From positions 1-8,089 of the forward strand of contig JAHZBS010000104.1 of assembly GCA_019423265.1 (NCBI GenBank): a DNA stretch of 8,089 bases, read 5' to 3'. The position numbers and the translations under genes are program-made. Shown piece after piece: positions 1 to 6,184 of this stretch (position 1 is the first letter of the stretch; each line of letters starts with the position of its first letter). The notes beneath the pieces are model-generated. The model was not told the origin of the DNA and did not search any database. It worked only from the letters and a program-made list of their open reading frames with translations. This DNA comes from Clostridiales bacterium (GTDB lineage Bacteria; Bacillota_A; Clostridia; Lachnospirales; Bianqueaceae).

Positions 1-42
1 TCTGCGCAGACGCACGGCCCTGCTTTTCTTTTTCTCATTCAT
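1..42 (-). CDS. N-terminus of a probable sugar ABC transporter permease (partial)
   Basis: Only the first 14 codons are inside the window: ATG at 42-40, then NEKKKSRAVRLRR, running off the left edge. An AGGTG Shine-Dalgarno lies about 5 nt upstream of the ATG; the only other nearby ATG (47-45) hits a stop after one codon, so 42 is the start. A short, strongly basic N-terminus is what is usually seen before the first membrane helix of LplB/MalF-type permeases, and in LplABC-type loci a permease commonly sits next to the binding-protein gene. The product is therefore inferred from context and N-terminal character only; no membrane segment or EAA motif is visible. It follows the binding-protein gene by 56 bp, with an intrinsic terminator in between. 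Confidence 0.5.
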   Translation of the reverse strand, partial: MNEKKKSRAVRLRR

Positions 43-53
43 ATCATCACCTG

Positions 54-88
54 AAAAAAGCGCGGGGAAACGATCCGCCTCCCCGCGC
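54..88 (-). terminator. Intrinsic terminator/attenuator between binding-protein and permease genes
   Basis: A perfect 9-bp GC-rich stem pairs 60-68 (GCGCGGGGA on the plus strand) with 80-88, with an 11-nt loop. On the minus strand it is followed directly by six T (positions 59-54). This is a canonical rho-independent terminator for transcripts coming from the binding-protein gene, 11 nt past its stop codon. Because the next gene on the same strand starts 12 nt beyond the T-tract, it probably works as a partial terminator that keeps the binding protein more abundant than the membrane components. Confidence 0.8.
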
Positions 89-98
89 CGGATTTTGT

Positions 99-1784
99 TT
101 ACCGCTGTGCCAGCCACTCGTTCACCTCATCGGTGATCTGCTGGCCGCCAAGGCTCTTCCAGTTTTCCACATAGGTGTCGAACTCGTCGACGTCAGCGCT
201 TCCGGTAATGATTTTTGTAAAGGTCTCTAGCTGGAGCTTCTGCAGCGTGGCATTCTTCTCCGCCATACCGTCCGTAGGCGCGCCGAAGTAGTTGTCCGTG
301 ACCACATTGCCGCTGGAAACGTATTCGTTGATCACACCCAAGCCGCCGTCGGGGCCGTACATCATGTAATTGCCCCACAAGGCCAGGTCGCCGCTCTCCT
401 CATAGGCCACACAGTTATCGTAGTAATTTTTCTGCTCCGCGCTCAGTCCGCTGGCATCACCGCTCTCCAGCGCGGCCACAACCGCCTGCTGAGCGTCCAG
501 GTTTTTCATGGGCGGCTCGCCGTAGGAGTACGCATAGTTGAAGACCGCCAGATTTTCGGGGGTGGAATTGTACACTTCGGGCTGTGCGGTTTCACCGAAC
601 ATTTTTTCCAGCACTAGATTGTACATTTTCACTGCCGCCTCGGGGTTGGCGCAGTCCTTGCTGACCACGGTGTAATAGGTGGTTGCAAAGGGAACCATGG
701 CTTTTGCCGGCTCGTCGTCAATGGACAGAATGGGCACGGCAATCCAGTCGATGCTGGGGTCGTTCATCTTGCCGTCCTGCAGCCATCCGCTTGAGCAGTT
801 CCAGAAATAGCCATAGAACATGCCCACTTTTCCGGCGTTCACGTTCTCACTGACTTTCACCGCGTCTTTCACGCCGAATTCAGGGTCAATGACACCCTCG
901 GCATACAGTTTCTGCAGATCGGCCAGCGCGTCTTTCATCTCAGGCTGAATGCCTCCGTAGGCCAGTTTTCCATCCTCATCCGTGATCCAGATGCTGGGAT
1001 ATGCGTGGTAACTGTTGAAAAATCCGTCCAGCACCGCATAAGGCAGATTGTTTTCCGCAATCAAACCCTTGTTGACCCCCAAGCCATAGGTGTCGTTTTT
1101 GCCGTTGCCGTCCGGGTCCTGAGTGGCAAAAGCGCGGGCGATTTCCAGCACGTCCCGCATGGTTTCGGGCGTTTCCAGCCTCAGTGCCTCAAGCCAGTCC
1201 GAACGAATCCACAAAACATCGGTGGAACCGTAACCGGACTGAATGTGGGGCAGGCCGTACAGTTTTCCGCCGATGGTCGCAGATTCCATAGCGCTGCCGC
1301 CGTCCTGATGCAGCACCTCATTGGTGTATGGCGCCGCATAATCCGCATAAACCTGGGTCAAATCGGCCAGCTGGTCGTCTTCCACCATGCGCTTGAGCTG
1401 CGCAGCGTCCACCCACATCAAGTCGGGCAAATCGTCTGAGGCAGATGAAACGTTCAATTTTTGTGCGTATTCTGATTGGGGCGTCGTCCAGGCATACTCC
1501 AGATTGATACCCAAAGTTTCGGCATATTCCCGCGACCAGACATTGTTTTCCAGACTTTCGCCCTCGTTGAATTCAATGCCGTCCTGCAAATAGCGAACCG
1601 CCGTCAGAGTAATCGGCTCTTCATATTTTCCGAAAGGGTCCTTGTCAACCGTCTGTGCCGCGCTCTGAGAAGCAGAACCGGCAAGTTCACTGGTGGATTC
1701 CGAAACTCCGCAGGCCGTCAGCCCGGTCAGCATCGCAAGGACAACAACCCATGCAGCAGCTCTTCTTTTCATCGTAATTTTCAT
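99..1784 (-). CDS. Extracellular solute-binding lipoprotein of a carbohydrate ABC transporter (LplA/YtcQ-like, family 1)
   Basis: This 561-residue protein is the extracellular, membrane-tethered ligand receptor of an ABC importer, probably for an oligosaccharide or glycan fragment. Residues 1-24 form a lipoprotein signal peptide (basic MKITMKRR, then a hydrophobic core) with lipobox L22-T-A-C25, so C25 should be lipidated. A long acidic/Ser linker follows. The motif at 223-231 (DPDGNGKND, then TYG) matches the EF-hand-like calcium loop known in the alginate-binding AlgQ proteins and common in this family. The C-terminus (about 520-558, FTKIITG, then DEFDTYV, then an ITDEVNEW ending) is also typical of LplA/LipO-type proteins. 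The start is set by AAGGAGGA at 1793-1800, 8-9 nt before ATG 1784; an internal ATG four codons on is too far from it. The gene diverges from the kinase/regulator pair that probably controls it. The true ligand cannot be read from sequence. Confidence 0.93.
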   Translation of the reverse strand: MKITMKRRAAAWVVVLAMLTGLTACGVSESTSELAGSASQSAAQTVDKDPFGKYEEPITLTAVRYLQDGIEFNEGESLENNVWSREYAETLGINLEYAWTTPQSEYAQKLNVSSASDDLPDLMWVDAAQLKRMVEDDQLADLTQVYADYAAPYTNEVLHQDGGSAMESATIGGKLYGLPHIQSGYGSTDVLWIRSDWLEALRLETPETMRDVLEIARAFATQDPDGNGKNDTYGLGVNKGLIAENNLPYAVLDGFFNSYHAYPSIWITDEDGKLAYGGIQPEMKDALADLQKLYAEGVIDPEFGVKDAVKVSENVNAGKVGMFYGYFWNCSSGWLQDGKMNDPSIDWIAVPILSIDDEPAKAMVPFATTYYTVVSKDCANPEAAVKMYNLVLEKMFGETAQPEVYNSTPENLAVFNYAYSYGEPPMKNLDAQQAVVAALESGDASGLSAEQKNYYDNCVAYEESGDLALWGNYMMYGPDGGLGVINEYVSSGNVVTDNYFGAPTDGMAEKNATLQKLQLETFTKIITGSADVDEFDTYVENWKSLGGQQITDEVNEWLAQR

Positions 1785-1816
1785 CGTAAGCTTCCTCCTT
1801 TTTCATTCGCCTTGGT

Positions 1817-1837
1817 GAACAGGTGCACCTTCTGTTC
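1817..1837. repeat. Inverted repeat in the leader of the binding-protein gene
   Basis: GAACAG (1817-1822) and CTGTTC (1832-1837) form a 6-bp inverted repeat spaced by 9 bp. It overlaps the perfect 10-bp palindrome AGGTGCACCT at 1821-1830. It lies 33-53 bp upstream of the start codon, downstream of the proposed promoter, so it could be a repressor operator or a leader hairpin. Only the symmetry is visible; a function is speculative. Confidence 0.3.
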
Positions 1838-1851
1838 TTTCCTCTGGTCTT

Positions 1852-1880
1852 ATTTTCTCACATCTCCTATCTGCCGTAAA
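1852..1880 (-). promoter_or_regulatory. Candidate promoter of the binding-protein gene
   Basis: On the minus strand TTTACG (1880-1875, 4 of 6 to the -35 consensus) is followed after 17 bp by GAAAAT (1857-1852, 4 of 6 to the -10 consensus), with TG one base upstream of the -10 hexamer (extended -10). Transcription would start near 1845 and leave a leader of about 60 nt. Both boxes are weak, as is usual for a promoter that depends on an activator, and the tandem repeat at 1881-1915 abuts the -35 box. Confidence 0.35.
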
Positions 1881-1915
1881 TGACGAAAAGCAATGCTTTT
1901 GTTGACGATTTTCAA
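1881..1915. promoter_or_regulatory. Candidate operator for the AraC-type regulator (tandem repeat)
   Basis: TGACGA-N4-CAA occurs twice in direct orientation, at 1881-1893 and 1903-1915, spaced exactly 22 bp, or about two helical turns. A third, inverted copy of TTGACGATT is at 1947-1955 (9 bp complementary to 1902-1910). AraC-family proteins such as the regulator encoded at 3763-5394 typically bind direct repeats next to the -35 box, and this pair starts immediately upstream of the proposed -35 of the binding-protein gene. A perfect 15-bp palindrome (AAAAGCA-A-TGCTTTT, 1886-1900) overlaps the first repeat and offers an alternative reading as a dimer operator. Assignment to this regulator is an inference. 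Confidence 0.4.
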
Positions 1916-1965
1916 CCGGATTCCTACGGCCGGCCCACAAGTAGAGAATCGTCAATGAAAGTAGC

Positions 1966-1994
1966 TTGCAGGCCATATTCCTTTGTGCTACGAT
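1966..1994 (+). promoter_or_regulatory. Candidate promoter of the kinase/regulator operon
   Basis: TTGCAG (1966-1971), a 17-bp spacer and TACGAT (1989-1994) preceded by TGC give an extended -10 promoter. The start point would be near 2001, leaving a short leader before the AGGAGG at 2015-2020. The hexamers match the consensus at 4 of 6 or fewer, so the TG extension carries most of the support. This placement also argues against the upstream ATG at 1983 as the kinase start, since that ATG would precede the transcript. Confidence 0.4.
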
Positions 1995-2027
1995 TTATAT
2001 ATATATCTTTTTGCAGGAGGCGAGCGC

Positions 2028-3761
2028 ATGGTCGGCAAAGACATTCGGGCGCAGGTATTTCACTCCATTCAGGTGAAAGTGCTGGCCACCTTCCTTCTGA
2101 TTCTGCTTCCCGTTTACGTGCTGGGGGCAGTCATTTTCCATTGGACCTACCTTCAGATGCACCAGCAGATTATCCGCTCGCAGATGGCTCTGCTCAATCT
2201 GTACGCAGAGACCATTGACGACGAAATCTCCCGAATTCGCCTTTTGGAATACAACTGCATCAACGACGACGACCTAGTTTACTTGGCCAACGCCTACCCC
2301 ATTCTGGATACTTTTGAACGCTCTCAATATCTGCTGCGCGCCCAGCACCGGCTGCAGGTGATGAAAAACAGCAGCATGTGCATCGGCAACGTGGTCCTGC
2401 ACCTGCCCACCGTCGGAAAAAGCATCGACACCCGCAACGTGGAGCCCTTGGCCGAAAGCTGGAACCGTCAGCCGGAAGCCCTACCGTGCGCGCCCAGCTC
2501 TGGGCTGACACCGACGAAATCCGGCGAGCTGCAAATGAGCATTCAGTATCCTCTCACACCCCGGGAAGGGAGCACTCCGCCTCTGGTCATGTGGCTGACG
2601 CTCTCCAACGCTCAGATTCAGCGGCTGCTGCAGGGGATGGATCACACCCAGGAAACGGGCCTGGTTCTGACCAGCCCGGACAGCTGCTTTGTGCTGGAGA
2701 AAACGGACAATGCGTCCTTTCTGAACCCGGAACTTTTGACCGTTTCGCAGCAGCTGCCCTCCACAGAAGAAGTAACCGTAGAGGGAAAGCACTTTCAAAA
2801 AACCGTGGTCGCCCTGGAGGAGAGCGATTTGGTTCTGATCTCCTTTTCTTCCACGGAACATCTGTTTGGCTTCCGCCATACCTATCTCTTTCTCCTGGTG
2901 CTGTTCGGGGTGGTTTCCGTGCTCGCCATGTGCCTGTTTGCATTCTCTGTGCGTCATCTGGTGCACAAACCCATCCGGACGCTGGTGGACGCCTTCAGAT
3001 GTATGAAAGGCAATAATTTCGACGTGCGCATCCATCAAAAGAGAAACGATGAGTTCGCCTATCTCTACCAGTCCTTCAACGGAATGATGGACCATCTGCA
3101 AAAGTTGATCGAGCAGGTATACGACCAGCGCCTTCTGACCCAGCGGGCGGAACTCAAGCAGCTTCAGTCCCAAATCAACCCACATTTTCTGTACAACGGG
3201 TTTTACAATATTTACCGCATGGCCAAAAAAGACAGCAACGATGACATTGCCGAGTTCTCCCAGCTGCTGAGCGAATATTACCAGTACATCACCCGGAATG
3301 CAGCGGACACGGTCACCATGGAGCAGGAGATTCGGCACGCAATGACTTATCTGAAAATCCAGCAGATCCGGTTTTCTAACCGGCTCTCGGTGGAAATTGG
3401 TCCCACGCCGTCGGAGTTCGGATTTCTTATGGTACCGCGGTTGATCTTACAGCCGATTTTGGAAAACGCCTTTGAGCACGGTATGAAAAACGTGCTGGAA
3501 CCCAAACTGTTCATCCGGTTTGAAGCCCGGCTGGGAGAGTGGAACGTTTGCATTGAAGACAATGGAACCGAATTCTCACCTGAGGAGCTTTCGGAATTGC
3601 AGCAGAAACTGGACAGCACGGACACGCAGATGGAAACCACTGCCCTGATCAACATTCACCGACGGCTGCGCTACCACTTCGGACCCGAAAGCGGCCTTCG
3701 CCTCTCCCGCACGCCCGCCGGCAGTCTGCAGGTACAGCTTCACATTGTAAAGGAAGAATAA
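2028..3761 (+). CDS. Sensor histidine kinase, YesM family, two transmembrane segments with HAMP
   Basis: This 577-residue membrane kinase should sense an extracellular signal and phosphorylate the regulator encoded one base downstream. Start 2028 is chosen because AGGAGG (2015-2020) sits 7 nt upstream; the frame stays open to an ATG at 1983, but that lacks a binding site. The domains are TM1 (about 16-39), an extracellular sensor region (about 40-284), TM2 (about 286-308), HAMP (about 310-362), the His_kinase domain with phospho-acceptor H386 in QINPHFLYN, and an ATPase part with N-box LEN (N480) and EH (484). The glycine boxes are degenerate: DNG at 511-513 is followed by T-E instead of x-G, and the usual GxGL before NIHRRL reads TTAL (537-540). 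Weak ATP binding or altered catalysis is possible, though related clostridial paralogues may tolerate this. Family assignment is firm; the signal is unknown. Confidence 0.93.
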   Translation: MVGKDIRAQVFHSIQVKVLATFLLILLPVYVLGAVIFHWTYLQMHQQIIRSQMALLNLYAETIDDEISRIRLLEYNCINDDDLVYLANAYPILDTFERSQYLLRAQHRLQVMKNSSMCIGNVVLHLPTVGKSIDTRNVEPLAESWNRQPEALPCAPSSGLTPTKSGELQMSIQYPLTPREGSTPPLVMWLTLSNAQIQRLLQGMDHTQETGLVLTSPDSCFVLEKTDNASFLNPELLTVSQQLPSTEEVTVEGKHFQKTVVALEESDLVLISFSSTEHLFGFRHTYLFLLVLFGVVSVLAMCLFAFSVRHLVHKPIRTLVDAFRCMKGNNFDVRIHQKRNDEFAYLYQSFNGMMDHLQKLIEQVYDQRLLTQRAELKQLQSQINPHFLYNGFYNIYRMAKKDSNDDIAEFSQLLSEYYQYITRNAADTVTMEQEIRHAMTYLKIQQIRFSNRLSVEIGPTPSEFGFLMVPRLILQPILENAFEHGMKNVLEPKLFIRFEARLGEWNVCIEDNGTEFSPEELSELQQKLDSTDTQMETTALINIHRRLRYHFGPESGLRLSRTPAGSLQVQLHIVKEE

Positions 3762-3762
3762 T

Positions 3763-5394
3763 ATGTATCGTATTTTGGTGATTGACGATGAACCGATCAT
3801 CGCGGATGGATTGTATGAGCTTTTTGCCCAGGACGAAACGTTTGCGCTGGAAGTGCACAAAGTGTACTCCGCTCCGGACGCGCTGAAATTGCTGGACCGT
3901 CTTCGAATCGACATTGTACTCAGCGACATCAAAATGCCCGGCATGAACGGACTGGAGCTGCTTACGCAGATTCACCGCCGCTGGCCCTTCTGCCATGTAA
4001 TCTTTCTTTCGGGATACAGCGATTTTGAATACGTTCAAAAAGCCATGCAGCTGGGTGCGGATTCCTATATTTTAAAAAGCCAAGGCGATGAGGTGGTTTT
4101 GGAAACCGTGTATAAAACCCTGGCCCTGCTGGAGCAGGAGACCACCAGCGCCGTATGGAACCGGCGCATGGAAGAGGAGCTGAAAAACGCCCGACCTCTG
4201 CTTTGTCAAGACTTTTTATGGAAGATGCTGCGGGGCGAAATCACTGGTGCCCAGCTGGAGCAGCAGCTGTTGAAGCTAGGCCTTCCCCTGCGCGCCGGCC
4301 ATCCGGTTTTTCTGGTGGGCGGACGGCTAGACCACATGCCGCAAAAAAGCGACGTAGCAGACAGCGCTCAGCTTTTGGAGCAGATTCACGCCGTATTCAT
4401 GACCTACACCCTTCCCACGCTCAACTGCGCAAATGTATGCTGGCAAAACCGTTACTGGCTGTGGCTGATTCAGCCTCTGGAACAGAACCCGGCCGTAGTT
4501 GCCCGACTGGACAGCTTTCTTTCCGGTATGCTGGAGCGGGTGCAGGAGTACTGCCAAAAACAGCTGTGTGTAGCGGTGTCTCTAGTCACGGATTCGCAGC
4601 CCCATGCCTGGCAAGAGCTTCCGGCCGCTTTTGAGCGCTACCGTTCAGTGCTGACCTATCAGTTGGGCGCACAGGATGAAATGCTGCTGGGCGAAATCGC
4701 TTTTTTTGACCAAGCCATGCCCGACCACCCCGTTTGGGACGGAAGCGCCGACGCGTTGCTTTCCAGTCTGGAAAGCGCCTTCGAATACCGCCAGAAAGAC
4801 TCGTTCGATCAGCTGCTACAAACGCTGCTGCAGGGGCTTTTGGCCTGCGGCAACCCCGTTCAAAAAATTGAGCTGTACCACCGGCTGTGTCTATTCTTTC
4901 TGGAACGGGTGGCTGCCGCGGGGCGACAGAAGGATTTCTTTGACAGATTCCACGGCTATGCCGCTTTCACCATGCCGTATGAACAGTGGGATAGCTCTCT
5001 TCCCTCCTTGTTTTCCAAAATGGGCGATTGGCTTTTTGAGGGCATTGAAGATCGGCATGCGGCGCGCTTTCATCAGATGGTGTACACGCTGCACCAGTAC
5101 ATTGCCGTCCACCTAAGTGAAGATCTGTCGGTCAATGCGCTGGCGGAAAAAGTGTATCTGAATCCGGTATATCTCTCCCGCGCCTATAAGCAAGCCACCG
5201 GAGAAAAGCTGTCGGAATACATACTGGTTCGCCGGCTAGAACGTGCAAAACAGCTTTTGCAGCAGCCGGAAAAGAAAATTTCAGAAATTGGATATCTGAT
5301 TGGCCTCGACTCCGCCGCTCATTTCTCTCGCGTATTTAAAAAATACACCGGCCTGTCTCCGCAGGAGTATCGGGAAGCTTCCGCACATCTTTAA
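3763..5394 (+). CDS. Response regulator, YesN family (receiver plus AraC-type DNA-binding domain)
   Basis: This 543-residue cytoplasmic transcription factor is the partner of the upstream kinase. Receiver domain (1-120): acidic pair D8/D9, phospho-acceptor D55 in LSDIKMPGMNG, S83 in FLSGYSDFEY and K105 in YILKS are all present, so it should be phosphorylatable. The middle (about 125-435) is the long, poorly conserved linker usual for YesN proteins. The C-terminal 105 residues (about 440-540) are an AraC/XylS double helix-turn-helix, ending with the signature GLDSAAHFSRVFKKYTG and LSPQEYR. The ATG lies one base after the kinase stop, with AAGGAAG at 3750-3756 inside the kinase's last codons, so the two are probably translationally coupled. 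The likely target is the divergent binding-protein promoter, where AraC-like direct repeats are seen. No canonical terminator follows directly; the hairpin at 5466-5495 is the nearest candidate. Confidence 0.94.
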   Translation: MYRILVIDDEPIIADGLYELFAQDETFALEVHKVYSAPDALKLLDRLRIDIVLSDIKMPGMNGLELLTQIHRRWPFCHVIFLSGYSDFEYVQKAMQLGADSYILKSQGDEVVLETVYKTLALLEQETTSAVWNRRMEEELKNARPLLCQDFLWKMLRGEITGAQLEQQLLKLGLPLRAGHPVFLVGGRLDHMPQKSDVADSAQLLEQIHAVFMTYTLPTLNCANVCWQNRYWLWLIQPLEQNPAVVARLDSFLSGMLERVQEYCQKQLCVAVSLVTDSQPHAWQELPAAFERYRSVLTYQLGAQDEMLLGEIAFFDQAMPDHPVWDGSADALLSSLESAFEYRQKDSFDQLLQTLLQGLLACGNPVQKIELYHRLCLFFLERVAAAGRQKDFFDRFHGYAAFTMPYEQWDSSLPSLFSKMGDWLFEGIEDRHAARFHQMVYTLHQYIAVHLSEDLSVNALAEKVYLNPVYLSRAYKQATGEKLSEYILVRRLERAKQLLQQPEKKISEIGYLIGLDSAAHFSRVFKKYTGLSPQEYREASAHL

Positions 5395-5465
5395 GGCTGA
5401 ATATCGAGATGCTCCGCTTTATATGCCACAGAAATTTTTCAACAACATCTCTTTAAAACACCTCT

Positions 5466-5495
5466 GTAGTTTACTGCTACTCTGCAGTAAACTAC
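5466..5495. repeat. Perfect 12-bp hairpin downstream of the regulator gene
   Basis: GTAGTTTACTGC (5466-5477) and its exact complement (5484-5495) flank a 6-nt loop. It is 71 bp after the regulator stop codon and 20 bp after the end of the minus-strand remnant at 5516-5779. Neither strand shows a strong T-tract immediately after the stem (GGGTATCATATTTTA on plus, AGAGGTGTTTT on minus), so it is at best a non-canonical terminator. It could also be an mRNA 3' stabiliser or part of a mobile-element boundary. Confidence 0.6.
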
Positions 5496-5515
5496 GGGTA
5501 TCATATTTTACCATG

Positions 5516-5779
5516 TTATGTGTTTTCCTCCGAATTGCGGCGAAACCGCTTCGGATAGTTACTCGATGCCAAAACAATGCACTCAATGATTCTTTCTGCA
5601 AATTCCTGTAAGTCGACCAAAATTTTTTCATATAATTGCTCACCTGTCAAATATTCGACTTCATCGTACCATAGTTTTAATTTTTGATTTGCCAGGTACT
5701 GTTCACCTTCTACCAATTGCCAAGGACTAAATTCTCTTTCAGAAATATAAAAATGGCCTGTTTCTTTGCTGTCTCCAAA
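5516..5779 (-). pseudogene. Degraded coding remnant of unknown function
   Basis: On the minus strand one frame is open for 87 codons from a TAG at 5782-5780 down to a TAA at 5518-5516. The residues look like a genuine globular protein (for example GHFYISEREFSPWQ, then LWYDEVEYLTG, then EKILVDLQEFAERIIE), not like an antisense shadow, and there is no strong gene on the other strand. No ATG with a ribosome binding site opens it; only a TTG at 5716 is available. A neighbouring frame (about 5713-6027) is also open, so a frameshift may have split a longer gene. I do not recognise the family. The region is AT-richer than the transporter locus and may be mobile-element debris. Confidence 0.35.
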
Positions 5780-5876
5780 CTACTCTGATATTCTGAAAAG
5801 CAATAGAACCAAATTTCTGTCAACAAAAAAACAACACGGTTTATCACTGATGCTTGGATTCCTATGGCGTTGTATA

Positions 5877-5906
5877 TTGACAATCTTTTCTCCAAAATGA
5901 TATTCT
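5877..5906 (+). promoter_or_regulatory. Promoter of the small hydrophobic peptide gene
   Basis: A full-consensus -35 TTGACA (5877-5882) is followed after 18 bp by TATTCT (5901-5906, 4 of 6), preceded by TGA, which gives an extended -10. Initiation near 5913 would leave a leader of about 38 nt before the peptide start at 5951. Together with the terminator at 6051-6092 this delimits a transcript of about 175 nt. Confidence 0.5.
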
Positions 5907-5950
5907 GGACACGCTGCCTTTTCAAGCTGGAGCCGGAGGGAGGTGGCTGT

Positions 5951-6046
5951 GTGTCCTTTTTACTCGATATTCTGAGTGGAATTTTGGCGAATATTATTTC
6001 CGGAAAAATTCTGATGATTTCAAAAAAGCGCAGTCAAAAAAAGTAG
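5951..6046 (+). CDS. Small hydrophobic membrane peptide, 31 codons plus stop (type I toxin-like)
   Basis: A GTG start at 5951 lies 7 nt after GGAGG (5939-5943, part of a longer GGAGGGAGG stretch). The peptide opens with a single hydrophobic segment (SFLLDILSGILANIISG) and ends in a basic tail (SKKRSQKK). Such a short transmembrane peptide with a charged C-terminus, in its own promoter-to-terminator unit, resembles type I toxin-antitoxin toxins or other small membrane effectors in Firmicutes. No named family is recognised. The frame is open upstream to an ATG at 5864, but that start has no binding site and would precede the proposed transcript. A candidate antisense promoter runs against it at 6008-6037. 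It lies in the transition zone beside the tRNA scar, so it may be horizontally acquired. An antisense frame is also open here, so coding status is probable, not proven. Confidence 0.5.
   Translation: MSFLLDILSGILANIISGKILMISKKRSQKK
6008..6037 (-). promoter_or_regulatory. Candidate antisense promoter across the small peptide gene
   Basis: On the minus strand TTGACT (6037-6032, 5 of 6) and CAGAAT (6013-6008, 4 of 6) are spaced by 18 bp. A transcript starting near 6001 would be complementary to the middle and ribosome-binding region of the peptide mRNA, as in many type I toxin-antitoxin pairs. AT-rich DNA gives such matches by chance, so support is weak. Confidence 0.25.
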
Positions 6047-6050
6047 TAAT

Positions 6051-6092
6051 ACCCAAAAACACCGTGAGTTGCAGCTCACGGTGTTTTTGGGT
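6051..6092. terminator. Strong bidirectional intrinsic terminator
   Basis: A perfect 18-bp inverted repeat (6051-6068 with 6075-6092) has a 6-nt loop. Its core is CACCGTGAG paired with CTCACGGTG, with T5 at 6084-6088 on the plus strand and, by symmetry, T5 opposite 6055-6059 on the minus strand. It begins 4 nt after the stop codon of the small peptide gene, for which it is clearly the terminator, and it can also stop transcription arriving from the tRNA side. Confidence 0.88.
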
Positions 6093-6134
6093 TTCCAGGC
6101 GGCTTGTGTCCTTTCTGGAATCTTCTGAGCAGAT

Positions 6135-6156
6135 AAGCCGTTTTGGCGCGGCTTTT
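6135..6156. repeat. Small hairpin between terminator and tRNA fragment
   Basis: AAGCCG (6135-6140) pairs with CGGCTT (6149-6154) around an 8-nt loop, followed by TT. It sits downstream of the tRNA fragment in minus-strand terms. It may be a weak second terminator; nothing else is visible in 6093-6156. Confidence 0.3.
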
Positions 6157-6180
6157 AAAAAACCGCCTCCGAAGAGACGG
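6157..6180 (-). terminator. Intrinsic terminator of the former tRNA-Lys gene
   Basis: On the minus strand the stem CCGTCTC/GAGGCGG (one mismatch, CGAA-type loop; plus-strand arms 6163-6169 and 6174-6180) is followed by six T (6162-6157). It begins 4 nt after the CCA end of the tRNA fragment, the usual place for a tRNA terminator. It suggests the downstream side is the original host context of the tRNA. Confidence 0.6.
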
Positions 6181-6184
6181 TTTT

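Noticed and set aside
1005..1593. Open plus-strand frames opposite the binding-protein gene
   Set aside because: They mirror the codons of the binding protein and carry no start signals or family features.
1928..1935. GGCCGGCC palindrome in the divergent region
   Set aside because: An 8-bp GC palindrome is unremarkable at this composition and is not aligned with either promoter.
1995..2006. TATATA run before the kinase gene
   Set aside because: Simple AT alternation with no well-spaced -35 box; the TG-extended -10 just upstream is a better promoter.
1983..2027. Upstream ATG as start of the histidine kinase
   Set aside because: No Shine-Dalgarno precedes 1983, the added residues fall over the proposed -10 box, and AGGAGG is ideally placed for 2028.
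2481..3338. Long open frame (about 285 codons) on the minus strand inside the histidine kinase gene
   Set aside because: It lies wholly opposite a well-supported kinase gene in GC-rich DNA, has no ribosome binding site and no recognisable domain; it is an antisense shadow.
4155..5116. Out-of-frame open reading frames inside the response regulator gene
   Set aside because: They overlap a complete, motif-confirmed YesN gene and show composition typical of shifted frames.
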